Origin: Anaerocolumna sp. MB42-C2
Lineage (GTDB): Bacteria > Bacillota > Clostridia > Lachnospirales > Lachnospiraceae
Direction of reading: 5' to 3'
Length of the DNA stretch: 64,000 bases
Assembly: GCF_030913705.1 (NCBI RefSeq)
Contig: NZ_CP133190.1
Location: 5,481,501-5,545,500, forward strand
Shown: positions 7,514-15,961 of the stretch, in pieces
How the letters are laid out: every line of letters starts with the position of its first letter
Position numbering within the stretch: position 1 is the first letter of the stretch
Notes under the pieces: model-generated
Told to the model about the DNA's origin: nothing
Seen by the model: only the letters and a program-made list of their open reading frames with translations
Databases searched by the model: none
Position numbers and translations under genes: made by a program

Positions 7514-8614
7514 TTACAGGAATTGCTGTAATATAGCAGCTCTTTGCCCCATCTGTTTATTAAAGTCAAATACCTCTTTGAATTTAGCCTGGCCATTTGC
7601 TGATAACTGATATAATTTCTGTGGATCATAGTAATATTCCAGAATATTTGCTGTAATAGCATTCGGGTCAAGGTTAATAATGAACAAGTCTTTTCTATGC
7701 TCAAAATGGGCATTCTGGTTTAACGGATCAGTACAAAATACACCAACACCATTTAAACCGGCATCGATACAACAGCCAGTAGGAAAACCGTCAAAGTTTT
7801 TGCCCGGTATCAGGACAAAAGCAGCATTTGGTGACACGATAATATCCATTCCTGAGTAAAAACTCGGGAAGAAATTATGATCTTGTAAGCCGTAGAACGT
7901 AATTCTGTTTTCTAAACCGGTAATATCCAGATCCGTACGGTCGTAATTCCCCACTACATGGAACATAATATTCGGGGCTACCGCCGCCAGCTGTTTACAG
8001 GCGTTTATGAAAAGGGGATAGCCTTTATCAACGCCCTGAGCCATATATTTATGAGACACGAAACAGATATCAAAGGTTGCTTTTTCCGTACCATAATGTC
8101 TTTTTGGCGGTGTAGACAAAAAATACTGGGGATGGGTAACCAGACCATAAATATAAGCAATTTTATCCGGTGTTACAAACCCTCTGTTTAAAATAAAATC
8201 ATAAGTTGCTTTCTGGGTTATTATTACTTTTTTTAATAATGGTGATTGCAGGACTTTTATTAATTTTGCGTCAACTTCCGGGTCATTGAACCAGAAGGCT
8301 CCGCCAGGATACAATTCAAAAATAAATGGTTTTTGAAACATATCAAACATAAAGTAAAATGCATATGCATTATTTAAAAATACAGTATAAAATAATGAGG
8401 TAGATGCACCCGTCCAGTCGTATTGGGTTACAGGTTTAACCCTGTTCGCAAACTGCGGATAAGCAGCTACATACTTAGCATAATGCATATCATAATTAGT
8501 GGAGATTATTTCACTGGCAGGAAACCTCTCCAGATAATAATTAAACTCAGATACACGAAAACCTGTAGTCAAATTTGGGAAATAGTCGTCAAGTATTGTT
8601 AAATTACCGCTCAT
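7514..8614 (-). CDS. GT4-like glycosyltransferase
   Basis: A 366-residue cytoplasmic glycosyltransferase of GT-B type. The C-terminal donor-binding half contains the segments FHVVGNYDRTDLDI, a MDIIVSPNAAFVL strand, and DGFPTGCCIDAGLNGVGVF, which corresponds to the E-G-F/x-E-A donor site of GT4 enzymes, although the usual second glutamate reads D here. The N-terminal half has no familiar motif. It lies between a GT2 gene and the DNRLRE gene in the same direction, 82 bp below the GT2 stop. GGAGG lies 10 bp before the ATG. Donor and acceptor are unknown; a sugar chain on the neighbouring surface protein is a reasonable guess. Confidence 0.75.
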   Translation of the reverse strand: MSGNLTILDDYFPNLTTGFRVSEFNYYLERFPASEIISTNYDMHYAKYVAAYPQFANRVKPVTQYDWTGASTSLFYTVFLNNAYAFYFMFDMFQKPFIFELYPGGAFWFNDPEVDAKLIKVLQSPLLKKVIITQKATYDFILNRGFVTPDKIAYIYGLVTHPQYFLSTPPKRHYGTEKATFDICFVSHKYMAQGVDKGYPLFINACKQLAAVAPNIMFHVVGNYDRTDLDITGLENRITFYGLQDHNFFPSFYSGMDIIVSPNAAFVLIPGKNFDGFPTGCCIDAGLNGVGVFCTDPLNQNAHFEHRKDLFIINLDPNAITANILEYYYDPQKLYQLSANGQAKFKEVFDFNKQMGQRAAILQQFL

Positions 8615-8696
8615 TAAGTCTTATACCTCCATTCTTATTTATTCGATAAGTAAGGGCTGAGCCCTTGTTGCTTCTTTTTATAGGTTTTTTATTTTG

Positions 8697-9596
8697 TTAA
8701 TTCGCATTTTCTGCATAGTAATTGAAATTTTCTAAAGCCCAGTCTATATGATACAAATGAGTGGAATAAGACATGGGATCAAGGAGGGATGCGCAATAAA
8801 CGCTCCTTTTGCCCTGGTTTAGTTCATCAAAATATTCAAAATATTTCCAACGGTTAATTGTAGAAAAATCCAGATTTTTGTGTTTGTTATTACGGAGATC
8901 AAAACAGGTGTTAACGTCTCTATTCAGTTTACATAAATGAATTCCCTCGCAATTCTCACAAGGTATGGTCTGGGTCAGATCAATAGGAATATTGGTTGTA
9001 AGTCCTGCTTTAAAGGACGTATATTTATTAATTCTAATTGAAATTTCAGCATCACCATAGCAATTTTCTTCACACCAGTATCCTATGGTATCGATCAGTT
9101 CAGGTCTTAGACATTGACAATGTCCGGGTACGAAATCACGTATACTTCCTACTTCGTAATGTTTTAACTGATTATAACTTACACCATCTTTCTCTATGGT
9201 AACAACCTCCGGTTCATAACCTGGGAGAGGTATAGGTCTTGGAACTCCAAGGAGCCCTACTTCTGGAAAAGTTTCAAAAACCTTCATAAACCGGCTGATC
9301 CAGTCAGAAGCGTATAAGTAAACATCACTTTCCAATACGATAAAATACTGGTCAGGCCTTCTCCTGGTCAGATTCAGATTAATAGGGTAAATAGGCCCGA
9401 GATTTATAGGAAATCGAGTTCTCGATTTAATACGGCTGTCATTTAAACTTTGAATATACTCCCAGGTATCATCTTGTGAGTTGCTATCAATAATATGAAG
9501 CTCAAAATCGTCCGTAGTTTTTAATAATGAATTTAAGTTTCTGAAGGTTAAGCCCATTCTATGAAAAGTGGAATAACTGATTAAAGGTGGTGTCAT
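8697..9596 (-). CDS. GT2 glycosyltransferase with four-cysteine motif (copy 1)
   Basis: A 299-residue GT-A enzyme. The start PPLISYSTFHRMGL is followed by IIDSNSQDDTWEYIQSL, and ESD in FIVLESDVYLY takes the place of the metal-binding D-x-D. W-C-E-E-N-C-Y-G-D-A-E is the likely catalytic-side segment. After the GT domain comes C213-x2-C-x5-C-x8-C231, shared exactly by the two paralogues at 9833 and 12750, then a tail ending ALENFNYY. ATG 9596 was chosen because GGAGG lies 7 bp upstream; the frame extends to 9614 through that site. With this start, length and cysteine numbering equal those of copy 3. The gene probably has its own promoter below the terminator at 9720-9772. Confidence 0.85.
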   Translation of the reverse strand: MTPPLISYSTFHRMGLTFRNLNSLLKTTDDFELHIIDSNSQDDTWEYIQSLNDSRIKSRTRFPINLGPIYPINLNLTRRRPDQYFIVLESDVYLYASDWISRFMKVFETFPEVGLLGVPRPIPLPGYEPEVVTIEKDGVSYNQLKHYEVGSIRDFVPGHCQCLRPELIDTIGYWCEENCYGDAEISIRINKYTSFKAGLTTNIPIDLTQTIPCENCEGIHLCKLNRDVNTCFDLRNNKHKNLDFSTINRWKYFEYFDELNQGKRSVYCASLLDPMSYSTHLYHIDWALENFNYYAENAN

Positions 9597-9719
9597 AATA
9601 AACCTCCATTTCATTCCGGTAAGCTAAAAGTTAGTGTTCAGTATTGGTGTCTGGTATAATTATATAGTATGTGGCTCTAAGAGCCGTTGTTACAAAAAAA
9701 TACAAAAAACCACATAATA

Positions 9720-9772
9720 AAAACAACTTTCTCTTGGAATAAATACTACACGATTCAAGAGAAAGTTGTTTT
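9720..9772 (-). terminator. Strong terminator within the glycan locus
   Basis: Two perfectly complementary 17-nt arms (9720-9736 and 9756-9772) are followed on the minus strand by a T-run. It would end transcripts from the upper half of the leftward locus just past copy 2 of the GT2 genes. Confidence 0.85.
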
Positions 9773-9832
9773 GCCTTTATCAAATATAAGCAACCCCTTT
9801 TAACATAATTTAACGTTTCACAGTTTTTGCCG

Positions 9833-10882
9833 TTACTTCGGATTGGAATTCCTGATATAATAATCAAAATTTTCGGAAGCCCATATTTGATTATAATAAT
9901 GATTTTTCATTGATTCAGGATCATGAACAGAAGCACAATAGGCAGTCCTCTTTCCCGCTTCCAGCTCTTTAAAGGTTTCCTTGTATTTCCATCCGTGTTT
10001 TCTTACAAAGGATTCATTGTAATTGGCAGTTTTGCTGAGGGAAAAGCAGGTACGTACACTTTTGCTGAGTTTACAGAAATCTCTGGCCAGGCACTGGTTA
10101 CAGCCGATATATTGGTTCATATCAATCTCGACATTAGTCAGATATCCAACTTTATATTTAGTGTAATGAACAATTCTGGGAGATAACTCCGCATCACCGT
10201 AACCGTTTTCTTCACTCCAATATCCTATTTCTTCAATTAATTCCGGCCTTAGGCATTGTAATTGTCCGGGTACGAAATCAAGGTCTACTCCTACCGTAGC
10301 ATTTCTTAATTCCAGATAATTAACAGCTCCATTTTCTCTGGCAATAACAGGAGGCAGATATCTTGGATATGGTTTATCTCTCATAACACCAAGCATACCA
10401 ACTTCCGGAAAAGCATCAAAAACCTCCATAAATTTGGCTATCCAGTTTTTAGTTTTAATAAAGGTGTCACTGTCTACAGTAATAAAAAACTGCCCAGGTT
10501 TTCTCTTGGTAAGACTGTAATTTAAGGGGTATATGGGACCAAGATTTAAGGTAAACCGCGTCTTGGACTTTATTCGTTTGTCATTTAAACTCTGGATATA
10601 ATCCCAGGTATTATCTTTTGAATTACAATCAATGATGTGTAATTCGAAATCTTCTTCAGAATCAAGGATATTATTCAGATTTTTAATTGTAAGTCCCATT
10701 CTGTTAAACGTTACATAGTTTATAAAGGGAGGTATTTTAACGATTTCCGTTTTTTTCACTTTCTCGCTTTCCTCCGCCTCATAACATTCTACATAATCAT
10801 TGCTTTTGCTGAATAACTTTCCTTTTATATCTTTTACCGTATCGGTAAAGCGGTTGATATTATTGCCAAATGCTTGCTTCAA
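9833..10882 (-). CDS. GT2 glycosyltransferase with four-cysteine motif (copy 2, N-terminal extension)
   Basis: A 349-residue paralogue of the 299-residue GT2 enzymes, with about 48 extra N-terminal residues (NRFTDTVKDIKGKLF and a charged linker). The GT-A core shows IPPFINYVTFNRMGLTIKNL, the nucleotide-binding IIDCNSKDNTWDYI and the metal-binding DSD in FITVDSDTFI. The cysteine motif C261-x2-C-x5-C-x8-C279 is conserved. It starts with TTG at 10882, 9 bp after AAAGGA; no better ATG exists upstream of the conserved core. The stop codon is followed by a strong terminator. The extension may give this enzyme a different partner or place; no membrane segment is visible. Confidence 0.82.
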   Translation of the reverse strand: MKQAFGNNINRFTDTVKDIKGKLFSKSNDYVECYEAEESEKVKKTEIVKIPPFINYVTFNRMGLTIKNLNNILDSEEDFELHIIDCNSKDNTWDYIQSLNDKRIKSKTRFTLNLGPIYPLNYSLTKRKPGQFFITVDSDTFIKTKNWIAKFMEVFDAFPEVGMLGVMRDKPYPRYLPPVIARENGAVNYLELRNATVGVDLDFVPGQLQCLRPELIEEIGYWSEENGYGDAELSPRIVHYTKYKVGYLTNVEIDMNQYIGCNQCLARDFCKLSKSVRTCFSLSKTANYNESFVRKHGWKYKETFKELEAGKRTAYCASVHDPESMKNHYYNQIWASENFDYYIRNSNPK

Positions 10883-10931
10883 TGTCAGCAGTCCTTTCTA
10901 TCATTAATTAGCTGGTTATGGTTTCGGTTCT

Positions 10932-11567
10932 TTAAATGGTTCTCCCAGGTACTCCAACGGCAGTACAGTTTTCGGGCAGATCTCTTATGATAACTGCACC
11001 AGCGCCGATAATACTCCATTTCCCAACAGTCTTTTTTTGTATTACGATTGCTTTTGAGCCTATTTCACAACCTTCGTGAATACATACATTTCCGGATAAG
11101 GTAACATTCCAGTACAGAGAGGTGTAATCTTCTATGATAGTATCATGACCGATACCACAGCCTGGATTAATGCAAACGTGATTCCCTATCTTTGTATTTA
11201 CGGATATAAAAGAGTTGCAGCAAATGATGCAGCCAGATCCCAATTCACTATATTTATTAACTTTTGCATCAGGGTGTATTAATGTGGCATAATTAACAGG
11301 ATAAGCAGAAGCTTTTTGTATTATATTATATTTATCCCGCGGATTTCCAAGGGCACATACGGTCCATATTTTGTTTTTCCGGCTTTTTAGTAACCAGTCA
11401 AAACTTCCAAGTACCGGCGTGTCATTTATTACGGAACCCTGTTTTTCAACGGTCTCATCTATAAATCCTAATAAGTTCCATGTTTTTTTATCTTTATTTA
11501 TCTCTTTTATCAACTGGGCGACTTCTTTGCCTAAGCCGCCGGCACCAATGATAACAATGTCTTTCAT
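10932..11567 (-). CDS. NeuD/PglD-type sugar O/N-acetyltransferase
   Basis: A 211-residue enzyme. Residues 1-90 form a Rossmann-like part opening with IVIIGAGGLGKEVAQLI; the remainder is a left-handed beta-helix of hexapeptide repeats (KIGNHVCINPGCGIGHDTII and on to a closing GAGAVIIRDLPE). The histidine of GIGHDT is the likely catalytic base. NeuD and PglD proteins transfer acetyl groups from acetyl-CoA to sialic acid or to 4-amino sugars. The aminotransferase gene ends 4 bp upstream, so the pair very likely makes an acetamido sugar as in the PglE-PglD steps of bacillosamine synthesis. The sugar itself cannot be named. Confidence 0.85.
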   Translation of the reverse strand: MKDIVIIGAGGLGKEVAQLIKEINKDKKTWNLLGFIDETVEKQGSVINDTPVLGSFDWLLKSRKNKIWTVCALGNPRDKYNIIQKASAYPVNYATLIHPDAKVNKYSELGSGCIICCNSFISVNTKIGNHVCINPGCGIGHDTIIEDYTSLYWNVTLSGNVCIHEGCEIGSKAIVIQKKTVGKWSIIGAGAVIIRDLPENCTAVGVPGRTI

Positions 11568-11571
11568 AAAA

Positions 11572-12702
11572 TCAACCTTTTTGAATAGCTTTTATGATCG
11601 CACAGATTTTTTCTACGTCATTTTTTTGCATTCTGCCATGTAATGGAAGGGAAAGTACCATATCTGAGATTTTATTTGCTATTGGAAGATTTTCTTTCTG
11701 AGAGGAAGGAAAATCTTTATAACATTGAAAATTGCTGCAAAGAGGATAAAAATATTTTCTGGCAATTACGTTGTATTCTAATAATTTATCATAAAGTTCA
11801 TCGCGGGAAAGACCATATCCTGCTTTATCAACCCGGATAACGAAATAAGAATAGTTATGATCAACACCATCGATATCTTTACTGGTTATGATTCCTGGTA
11901 CCTCTTTTAACAGCTGACGGTATAGATTTGTTATTTCTTTTCTGCTTTCGATTTCGCTTTCTACCTGCTTTAACAGTAAAATACCCACAGCAGCCTGGAT
12001 TTCATTTAATTTTCCGTTGGTTCCGGGTTCCATTACATTTTCACCGTTCCGGATACCAAAGTTTCTTAAGGAATCTGCTCGTTCTTTCTGATACGGATCT
12101 TTAAAGGTTAAAGCTCCGCCCTCAATGGTATGGTATATCTTTGTTGCATGAAAACTAAACATGGATATGTCGCCAAAGTCCGCTATGGACTTACCATTCA
12201 CTTTAACTCCGAATGCATGAGCCGCATCGTACAATACTTTAAGACCATATTTATCTGCAATTTGCTGTATTTTTTCTACATTACAGGGGTAACCAAAAAC
12301 ATGAACAGGCATGATTGCAGTAGTGTTTTGTGTTATTAATGATTCTATTCGATCAGTATTCATATTAAAGGAATCTTCCTCAATATCACAAAAAACAGGT
12401 TTTATATTGTTCCAAGCCAGGGAATGGGCGGTAGCTGCGAAAGTGAAGGGAGTGGTGATTACTTCACCGGATAATCTTAAAACTTTACATGCTAATTGTA
12501 ATGCAACTGTCCCATTGGAAAAAACGGATAGGAAATCAGTGTTTAAGTAAGCTGATAAATCTTTTTCCAACTGTTTTACCATATTTCCGTTATTGCTTAA
12601 CTGTTTGCTTGCCCATATTACTTTAAGCATTTCATTCATTTCATCCATATCAGGCAGTAAGGGCTGAGTGATATAGAGAGGCTTTGCAAAAGGTTCTAAC
12701 AT
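11572..12702 (-). CDS. DegT/DnrJ/EryC1 sugar aminotransferase
   Basis: A 376-residue PLP enzyme of fold type I. It shows FSNGTVALQLACK near residue 61, VITTPFTFAATAHSLAWN, the PLP-ring aspartate in VLYDAAHAFGVKV and the Schiff-base lysine in MFSFHATKIYHTIEGG, followed by RNFGIRNGE and GTNGKLNEIQAA. Members transfer an amino group from glutamate to a nucleotide-linked keto sugar. With the PglD-like acetyltransferase next door it should provide an acetamido deoxy sugar for the glycan made by the local glycosyltransferases. No dehydratase gene that would make the keto sugar lies in the locus, so that step must be encoded elsewhere. Confidence 0.9.
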   Translation of the reverse strand: MLEPFAKPLYITQPLLPDMDEMNEMLKVIWASKQLSNNGNMVKQLEKDLSAYLNTDFLSVFSNGTVALQLACKVLRLSGEVITTPFTFAATAHSLAWNNIKPVFCDIEEDSFNMNTDRIESLITQNTTAIMPVHVFGYPCNVEKIQQIADKYGLKVLYDAAHAFGVKVNGKSIADFGDISMFSFHATKIYHTIEGGALTFKDPYQKERADSLRNFGIRNGENVMEPGTNGKLNEIQAAVGILLLKQVESEIESRKEITNLYRQLLKEVPGIITSKDIDGVDHNYSYFVIRVDKAGYGLSRDELYDKLLEYNVIARKYFYPLCSNFQCYKDFPSSQKENLPIANKISDMVLSLPLHGRMQKNDVEKICAIIKAIQKG

Positions 12703-12749
12703 CTTGTATTACACCTCCACGAGCCTGCAATTAAATTTATATAAATTAT

Positions 12750-13649
12750 TTAATTTGCATTATTAATATAGTAATTAAAATTTTCCATTGCCCATTCGCT
12801 GTTATATATATGATCTATTGAGGAAGCAATATCATTTGCCGAAGCACAGTATACCGGACGGGCGCCGCTATTAAGATCTGTTATGGTTTCTTCAAATTTC
12901 CACTTATAATTTCTTTTGAATTCTTCGTTTTTATACAGCTTATTGTAATTAGAAAAACAGGTTTCCGTAATTTTATTAAAGGTGCACTGAGAATTGTAGG
13001 GGCATGTGCTGCATTCCATTGTTTGAGGCATTTTAATACTTATATTTGTCATAAATCCGGATTTGAAAGAAGTATAATTATTGACACGATTGGATAATTC
13101 AATATCACCATAATAATTTTCTTCACACCAATATCCAATTTCATTAATAAGTTCAGGCCTTAAGCACATTAAACTGCCGGGTATATAATTCTGTTCTATG
13201 TTAGGGGTAGTATTATCCAGCTCTAAAAAAAAGACACTGTCTTTTACTTTAGGGGTAACCGGAGGAAGCTGGTCCGTATAAGGCAGCCCCCGTTGTACTC
13301 CAAGCAATCCCACTTCAGGAAAAGTTTCAAACACTTTAAGAAAACGGGATATCCAATCTTTTGTTTCAATATAAACATCATTATCGACCGTTATAAAATA
13401 CTGATCCGGTCTTCTTTTCAAGAGATTTATATTCAATGCATAAATTTGACCATAATTAAGAGTTATGCGTGCTTTTGACATAATACGGCTGTCTTTTAAA
13501 CTTTGGATATATTGCCATGTACCATCGGTTGAATTATTATCGATAATGTGCATTTCAAAATCATCACTGGATTCTAGAATTGAAGTTAAATTCTGAACAG
13601 TTAAACCTAAGCGGTTAAATGTAACATAACTTAAAAGCGGAGGTAACAT
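12750..13649 (-). CDS. GT2 glycosyltransferase with four-cysteine motif (copy 3)
   Basis: A 299-residue paralogue and first gene of the leftward glycan locus. It has PPLLSYVTFNRLGLTVQNL, IIDNNSTDGTWQYIQSL, the metal-binding DND in FITVDNDVYI, and C213-x2-C-x5-C-x8-C231. Two starts are possible: ATG 13649 after AAAGGT, or ATG 13676 six bases after AGAGG. The inner one is preferred because it makes length and cysteine numbering identical to copy 1. The three copies differ enough in sequence to have different donors or linkages. The gene diverges from the 590-residue repeat protein across about 180 bp. Confidence 0.83.
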   Translation of the reverse strand: MLPPLLSYVTFNRLGLTVQNLTSILESSDDFEMHIIDNNSTDGTWQYIQSLKDSRIMSKARITLNYGQIYALNINLLKRRPDQYFITVDNDVYIETKDWISRFLKVFETFPEVGLLGVQRGLPYTDQLPPVTPKVKDSVFFLELDNTTPNIEQNYIPGSLMCLRPELINEIGYWCEENYYGDIELSNRVNNYTSFKSGFMTNISIKMPQTMECSTCPYNSQCTFNKITETCFSNYNKLYKNEEFKRNYKWKFEETITDLNSGARPVYCASANDIASSIDHIYNSEWAMENFNYYINNAN

Positions 13650-13826
13650 AATAACCTGACCTTTCGTTATAAGCATATCATACCTCTATTTTATGTTAAT
13701 ACGTTTAAATTGCTACTGATTATGAATCTACTTTTTAAAACTGCCGCATATATTATAAATGTATAACTATACCTGCTGATATGAAATCTGAAATTATTTA
13801 TAAAAAATTATGATACGAGGTGATGG

Positions 13827-15599
13827 TTGGTGAAAATAAATAGTATTCGAATAGATAAATCAGCATATGAACCGAAAGCCTTTCAGAACAAGCTAAAAAC
13901 AGAACTGAAATTAAATGAGAAATCGGATACCGGCACAGAAAATAATAGTGGTTGTGTTATTGAAGAAGTAGACTGCGCAAGTTCTATTACCTGCCTTGCA
14001 ACTATGGAATACAAATATATAGTACAGAGTAAGCCAGTTAGGAAAAGATTAAAAGCCGATGACACGAAACATACAAGCACAGAGAAGAACTTAAAAAACG
14101 GCCCAGGGGCCGGGCAGACCAAAATGGGAGCAAACGGAGGTAATACAAATCAAAAGAAAGAGAATAAAGGAGCTCCGGATAAAAATACTACGAGTAATAG
14201 TAATACAAATAAAGGCGGTATGAGTATTGGCAATGCTAAAACAAGTCAAGTTAATACCAGTAGTAACAATACCCATAAAAGCATTAATAAGAGTAACACC
14301 AATAAGAGTAATATAAATAAGGGTAATGCCAATAAGAGTAACGCCAATAAGAGTAATACAAATAAGGGTAATACCAATAAGAGTAAAACAAATAAGAGTA
14401 ATGCCAATAAAAGTAATACCAATAAGAATAATATAAATAAGGATAATGCCAATAAGAGTAATATTAATAAGGGTAATACAAGCAAGAGTTATACAAGTCA
14501 AGGTAATACAAGTAAAAGTAATATTAATCAAGAAATCTCCGGTAAAGAAATTCTAAATAAAAATCCATTCAATGATGCCGGGAAAAACAATATTACCAAT
14601 GAAATCGGCAGCCAGGAATATGAAGATAAAGCTGTTGAAAATATTAATGCAAAAGAGACCTTGCCAGAAGAAAAGTGTGTTATCGAAGAAGTAGATTGTA
14701 AACTTTCTCTTATCGGTATCGGATATGAAGAGAAAGAGGATGAAATAGAGGATGAAATAAATGCAGAGGTAGTCGCAGCAGTAGGTAATGAAGAACCTGA
14801 AAAAGATGTTTATATGGATTTAACACCTGATATAAAAGATAGTGAAACCGATCAAAGCAGTAATACATCCATAGATAATATTCAGGAGACACCGGAGGAC
14901 CAAAAAATAATCAGTTCGGTTAATCCCGTAGATGAACAGGAAAAGCCTGATATCATCCAATATACCAGCAACAGTATTATTGATAAAATATTGGAATACC
15001 CGGAAGATAAAGAAGATACAAAAGCAGTACAGGAAGTGAAAGCAGTACAGGAAGAAAAAGCAGTGCAGGAAGAGAAAATAATACAGGATGAGAAAGCTGC
15101 TTTGGATACAAGTGTAAAGGAAGATGAAATAAGCGGGAATAAGAGTAATGATCTTATAGAAGAACTGCCAATGAAAGAAAATAAAGAGAAAAGCCACGAG
15201 TTAAGTAAAGACATGATAAAAGAAAATAGAATATTATTACGTATGAAACCATTACATAAAGAGAATATATTAGGGTATATAAGTCTCCTTGCTTTATTTG
15301 GATTATTTGGTATTTTTACCGAAAATAAAGTTTTCCTCGGTTTCTGGGCATTCGCTTATTACTTCAGGTTCTTTTATGTAAAATCGGGTGAAACTTTTAA
15401 AATTATTATTGCGAAAGCAGCAAATTTAGGCTTTATATCAGGAACGGCAGTTTCAATCCTTTCCATGGTGTTTTATGCAATACTTCATAATATACAGATA
15501 TATAATATTGGAATGACAATCGGAGTGATTGCCTCCATTCTGGTTTTTACTATTATGCAGGCATTTTATGAAAAAAAATTAAAGTCACATAAAAACTAG
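13827..15599 (+). CDS. Asn-Lys-Ser repeat protein with DUF3796-like membrane C terminus
   Basis: A 590-residue protein of unknown function with four parts. An N-terminal charged region contains CVIEEVDC at residues 43-50. Residues about 150-232 are a low-complexity array with a six-residue period (NKSNTN, NKGNAN and variants) rich in N-K-S. A second, exact CVIEEVDC stands at 284-291, followed by an acidic, Glu/Asp/Val-rich stretch. The last 110 residues hold three to four hydrophobic segments (ISLLALFGLFGIF, FLGFWAFAYYFRFF, FISGTAVSILSMVFYAIL, IGVIASILVFTIMQ) that resemble DUF3796 membrane proteins. There is no N-terminal signal, so the repeat part may stay inside unless it crosses with the tail. 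TTG 13827 or GTG 13830 follows GAGGTG. Confidence 0.75.
   Translation: MVKINSIRIDKSAYEPKAFQNKLKTELKLNEKSDTGTENNSGCVIEEVDCASSITCLATMEYKYIVQSKPVRKRLKADDTKHTSTEKNLKNGPGAGQTKMGANGGNTNQKKENKGAPDKNTTSNSNTNKGGMSIGNAKTSQVNTSSNNTHKSINKSNTNKSNINKGNANKSNANKSNTNKGNTNKSKTNKSNANKSNTNKNNINKDNANKSNINKGNTSKSYTSQGNTSKSNINQEISGKEILNKNPFNDAGKNNITNEIGSQEYEDKAVENINAKETLPEEKCVIEEVDCKLSLIGIGYEEKEDEIEDEINAEVVAAVGNEEPEKDVYMDLTPDIKDSETDQSSNTSIDNIQETPEDQKIISSVNPVDEQEKPDIIQYTSNSIIDKILEYPEDKEDTKAVQEVKAVQEEKAVQEEKIIQDEKAALDTSVKEDEISGNKSNDLIEELPMKENKEKSHELSKDMIKENRILLRMKPLHKENILGYISLLALFGLFGIFTENKVFLGFWAFAYYFRFFYVKSGETFKIIIAKAANLGFISGTAVSILSMVFYAILHNIQIYNIGMTIGVIASILVFTIMQAFYEKKLKSHKN
14281..14523 (+). repeat. 18-bp-period coding repeat (Asn-Lys-Ser/Gly array)
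   Basis: About 13 degenerate copies of an 18-bp unit, itself two 9-bp halves of the form AATAAGAGT-AATACC. Each unit encodes six residues such as N-K-S-N-T-N. The copies differ by single-base changes, as expected of slippage followed by drift. Confidence 0.9.
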
Positions 15600-15642
15600 C
15601 AATAAAAGCTTTTCACCGAAACGATTTTTATAATAAATAAAG

Positions 15643-15741
15643 AAAAAGGATGTTGTACATTTGAAGATTTGATGTACGAAACTTAAATGGAGTATTTAAG
15701 TTTCGCAGCTTATCGATTCTGATAATTACAATATCCTTTTT
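15643..15741 (+). other. Structured multi-hairpin element, possibly terminator
   Basis: A 15-bp outer stem (15643-15657 with 15727-15741, one mismatch) encloses a small TACAT/ATGTA hairpin (15656-15660 with 15672-15676, which would compete with two outer pairs) and a perfect 12-bp hairpin CGAAACTTAAAT (15677-15688 with 15694-15705). The outer 3' arm ends in a T-run. It lies 44 bp after the repeat-protein stop, so it can act as a terminator, but the branched fold is more than a terminator needs. Confidence 0.55.
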
Positions 15742-15881
15742 TATTGAGTATTGTAAGGTTAGGGTGTCTAAAGGTTATCAACCTGTATTTTATGAATATA
15801 TATACGCTGATATTATTCATTCAAAAAGCAAATTGATCTTTTGACATTCGAATCCATCGTAATTAAATAATAAATTTATAA

Positions 15882-15940
15882 TTGACAAATTAATAGATCG
15901 ACATTATAATGAGTGCAAAGTCAATGAGTAATTACTCATT
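15882..15940 (+). promoter_or_regulatory. Consensus promoter and TetR-type operator
   Basis: Perfect TTGACA (15882-15887) and perfect TATAAT (15905-15910) are spaced by 17 bp. Thirteen bases downstream lies the perfect 18-bp palindrome AATGAGTAATTACTCATT (15923-15940), which would overlap the start of the transcript. A TetR-family protein encoded second in the operon is its likely ligand, giving simple autorepression. Confidence 0.85.
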
Positions 15941-15961
15941 AAATGAATGGGTGGTATTATT

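Noticed and set aside
9673-9685. GGCTC hairpin and nearby TATAAT as promoter of GT2 copy 1
   Set aside because: The -10-like box has no acceptable -35 at 16-18 bp; only the terminator above it is solid.
14281-14523. Possible CRISPR-like or satellite array
   Set aside because: The 18-bp unit has no spacers, stays in the coding frame and translates to a regular six-residue repeat.
14091-14531. Long minus-strand frames rich in Ile, Thr and Leu opposite the Asn-Lys-Ser array
   Set aside because: They are mirror frames of the 18-bp repeat, have no ribosome site and give only monotonous sequence.
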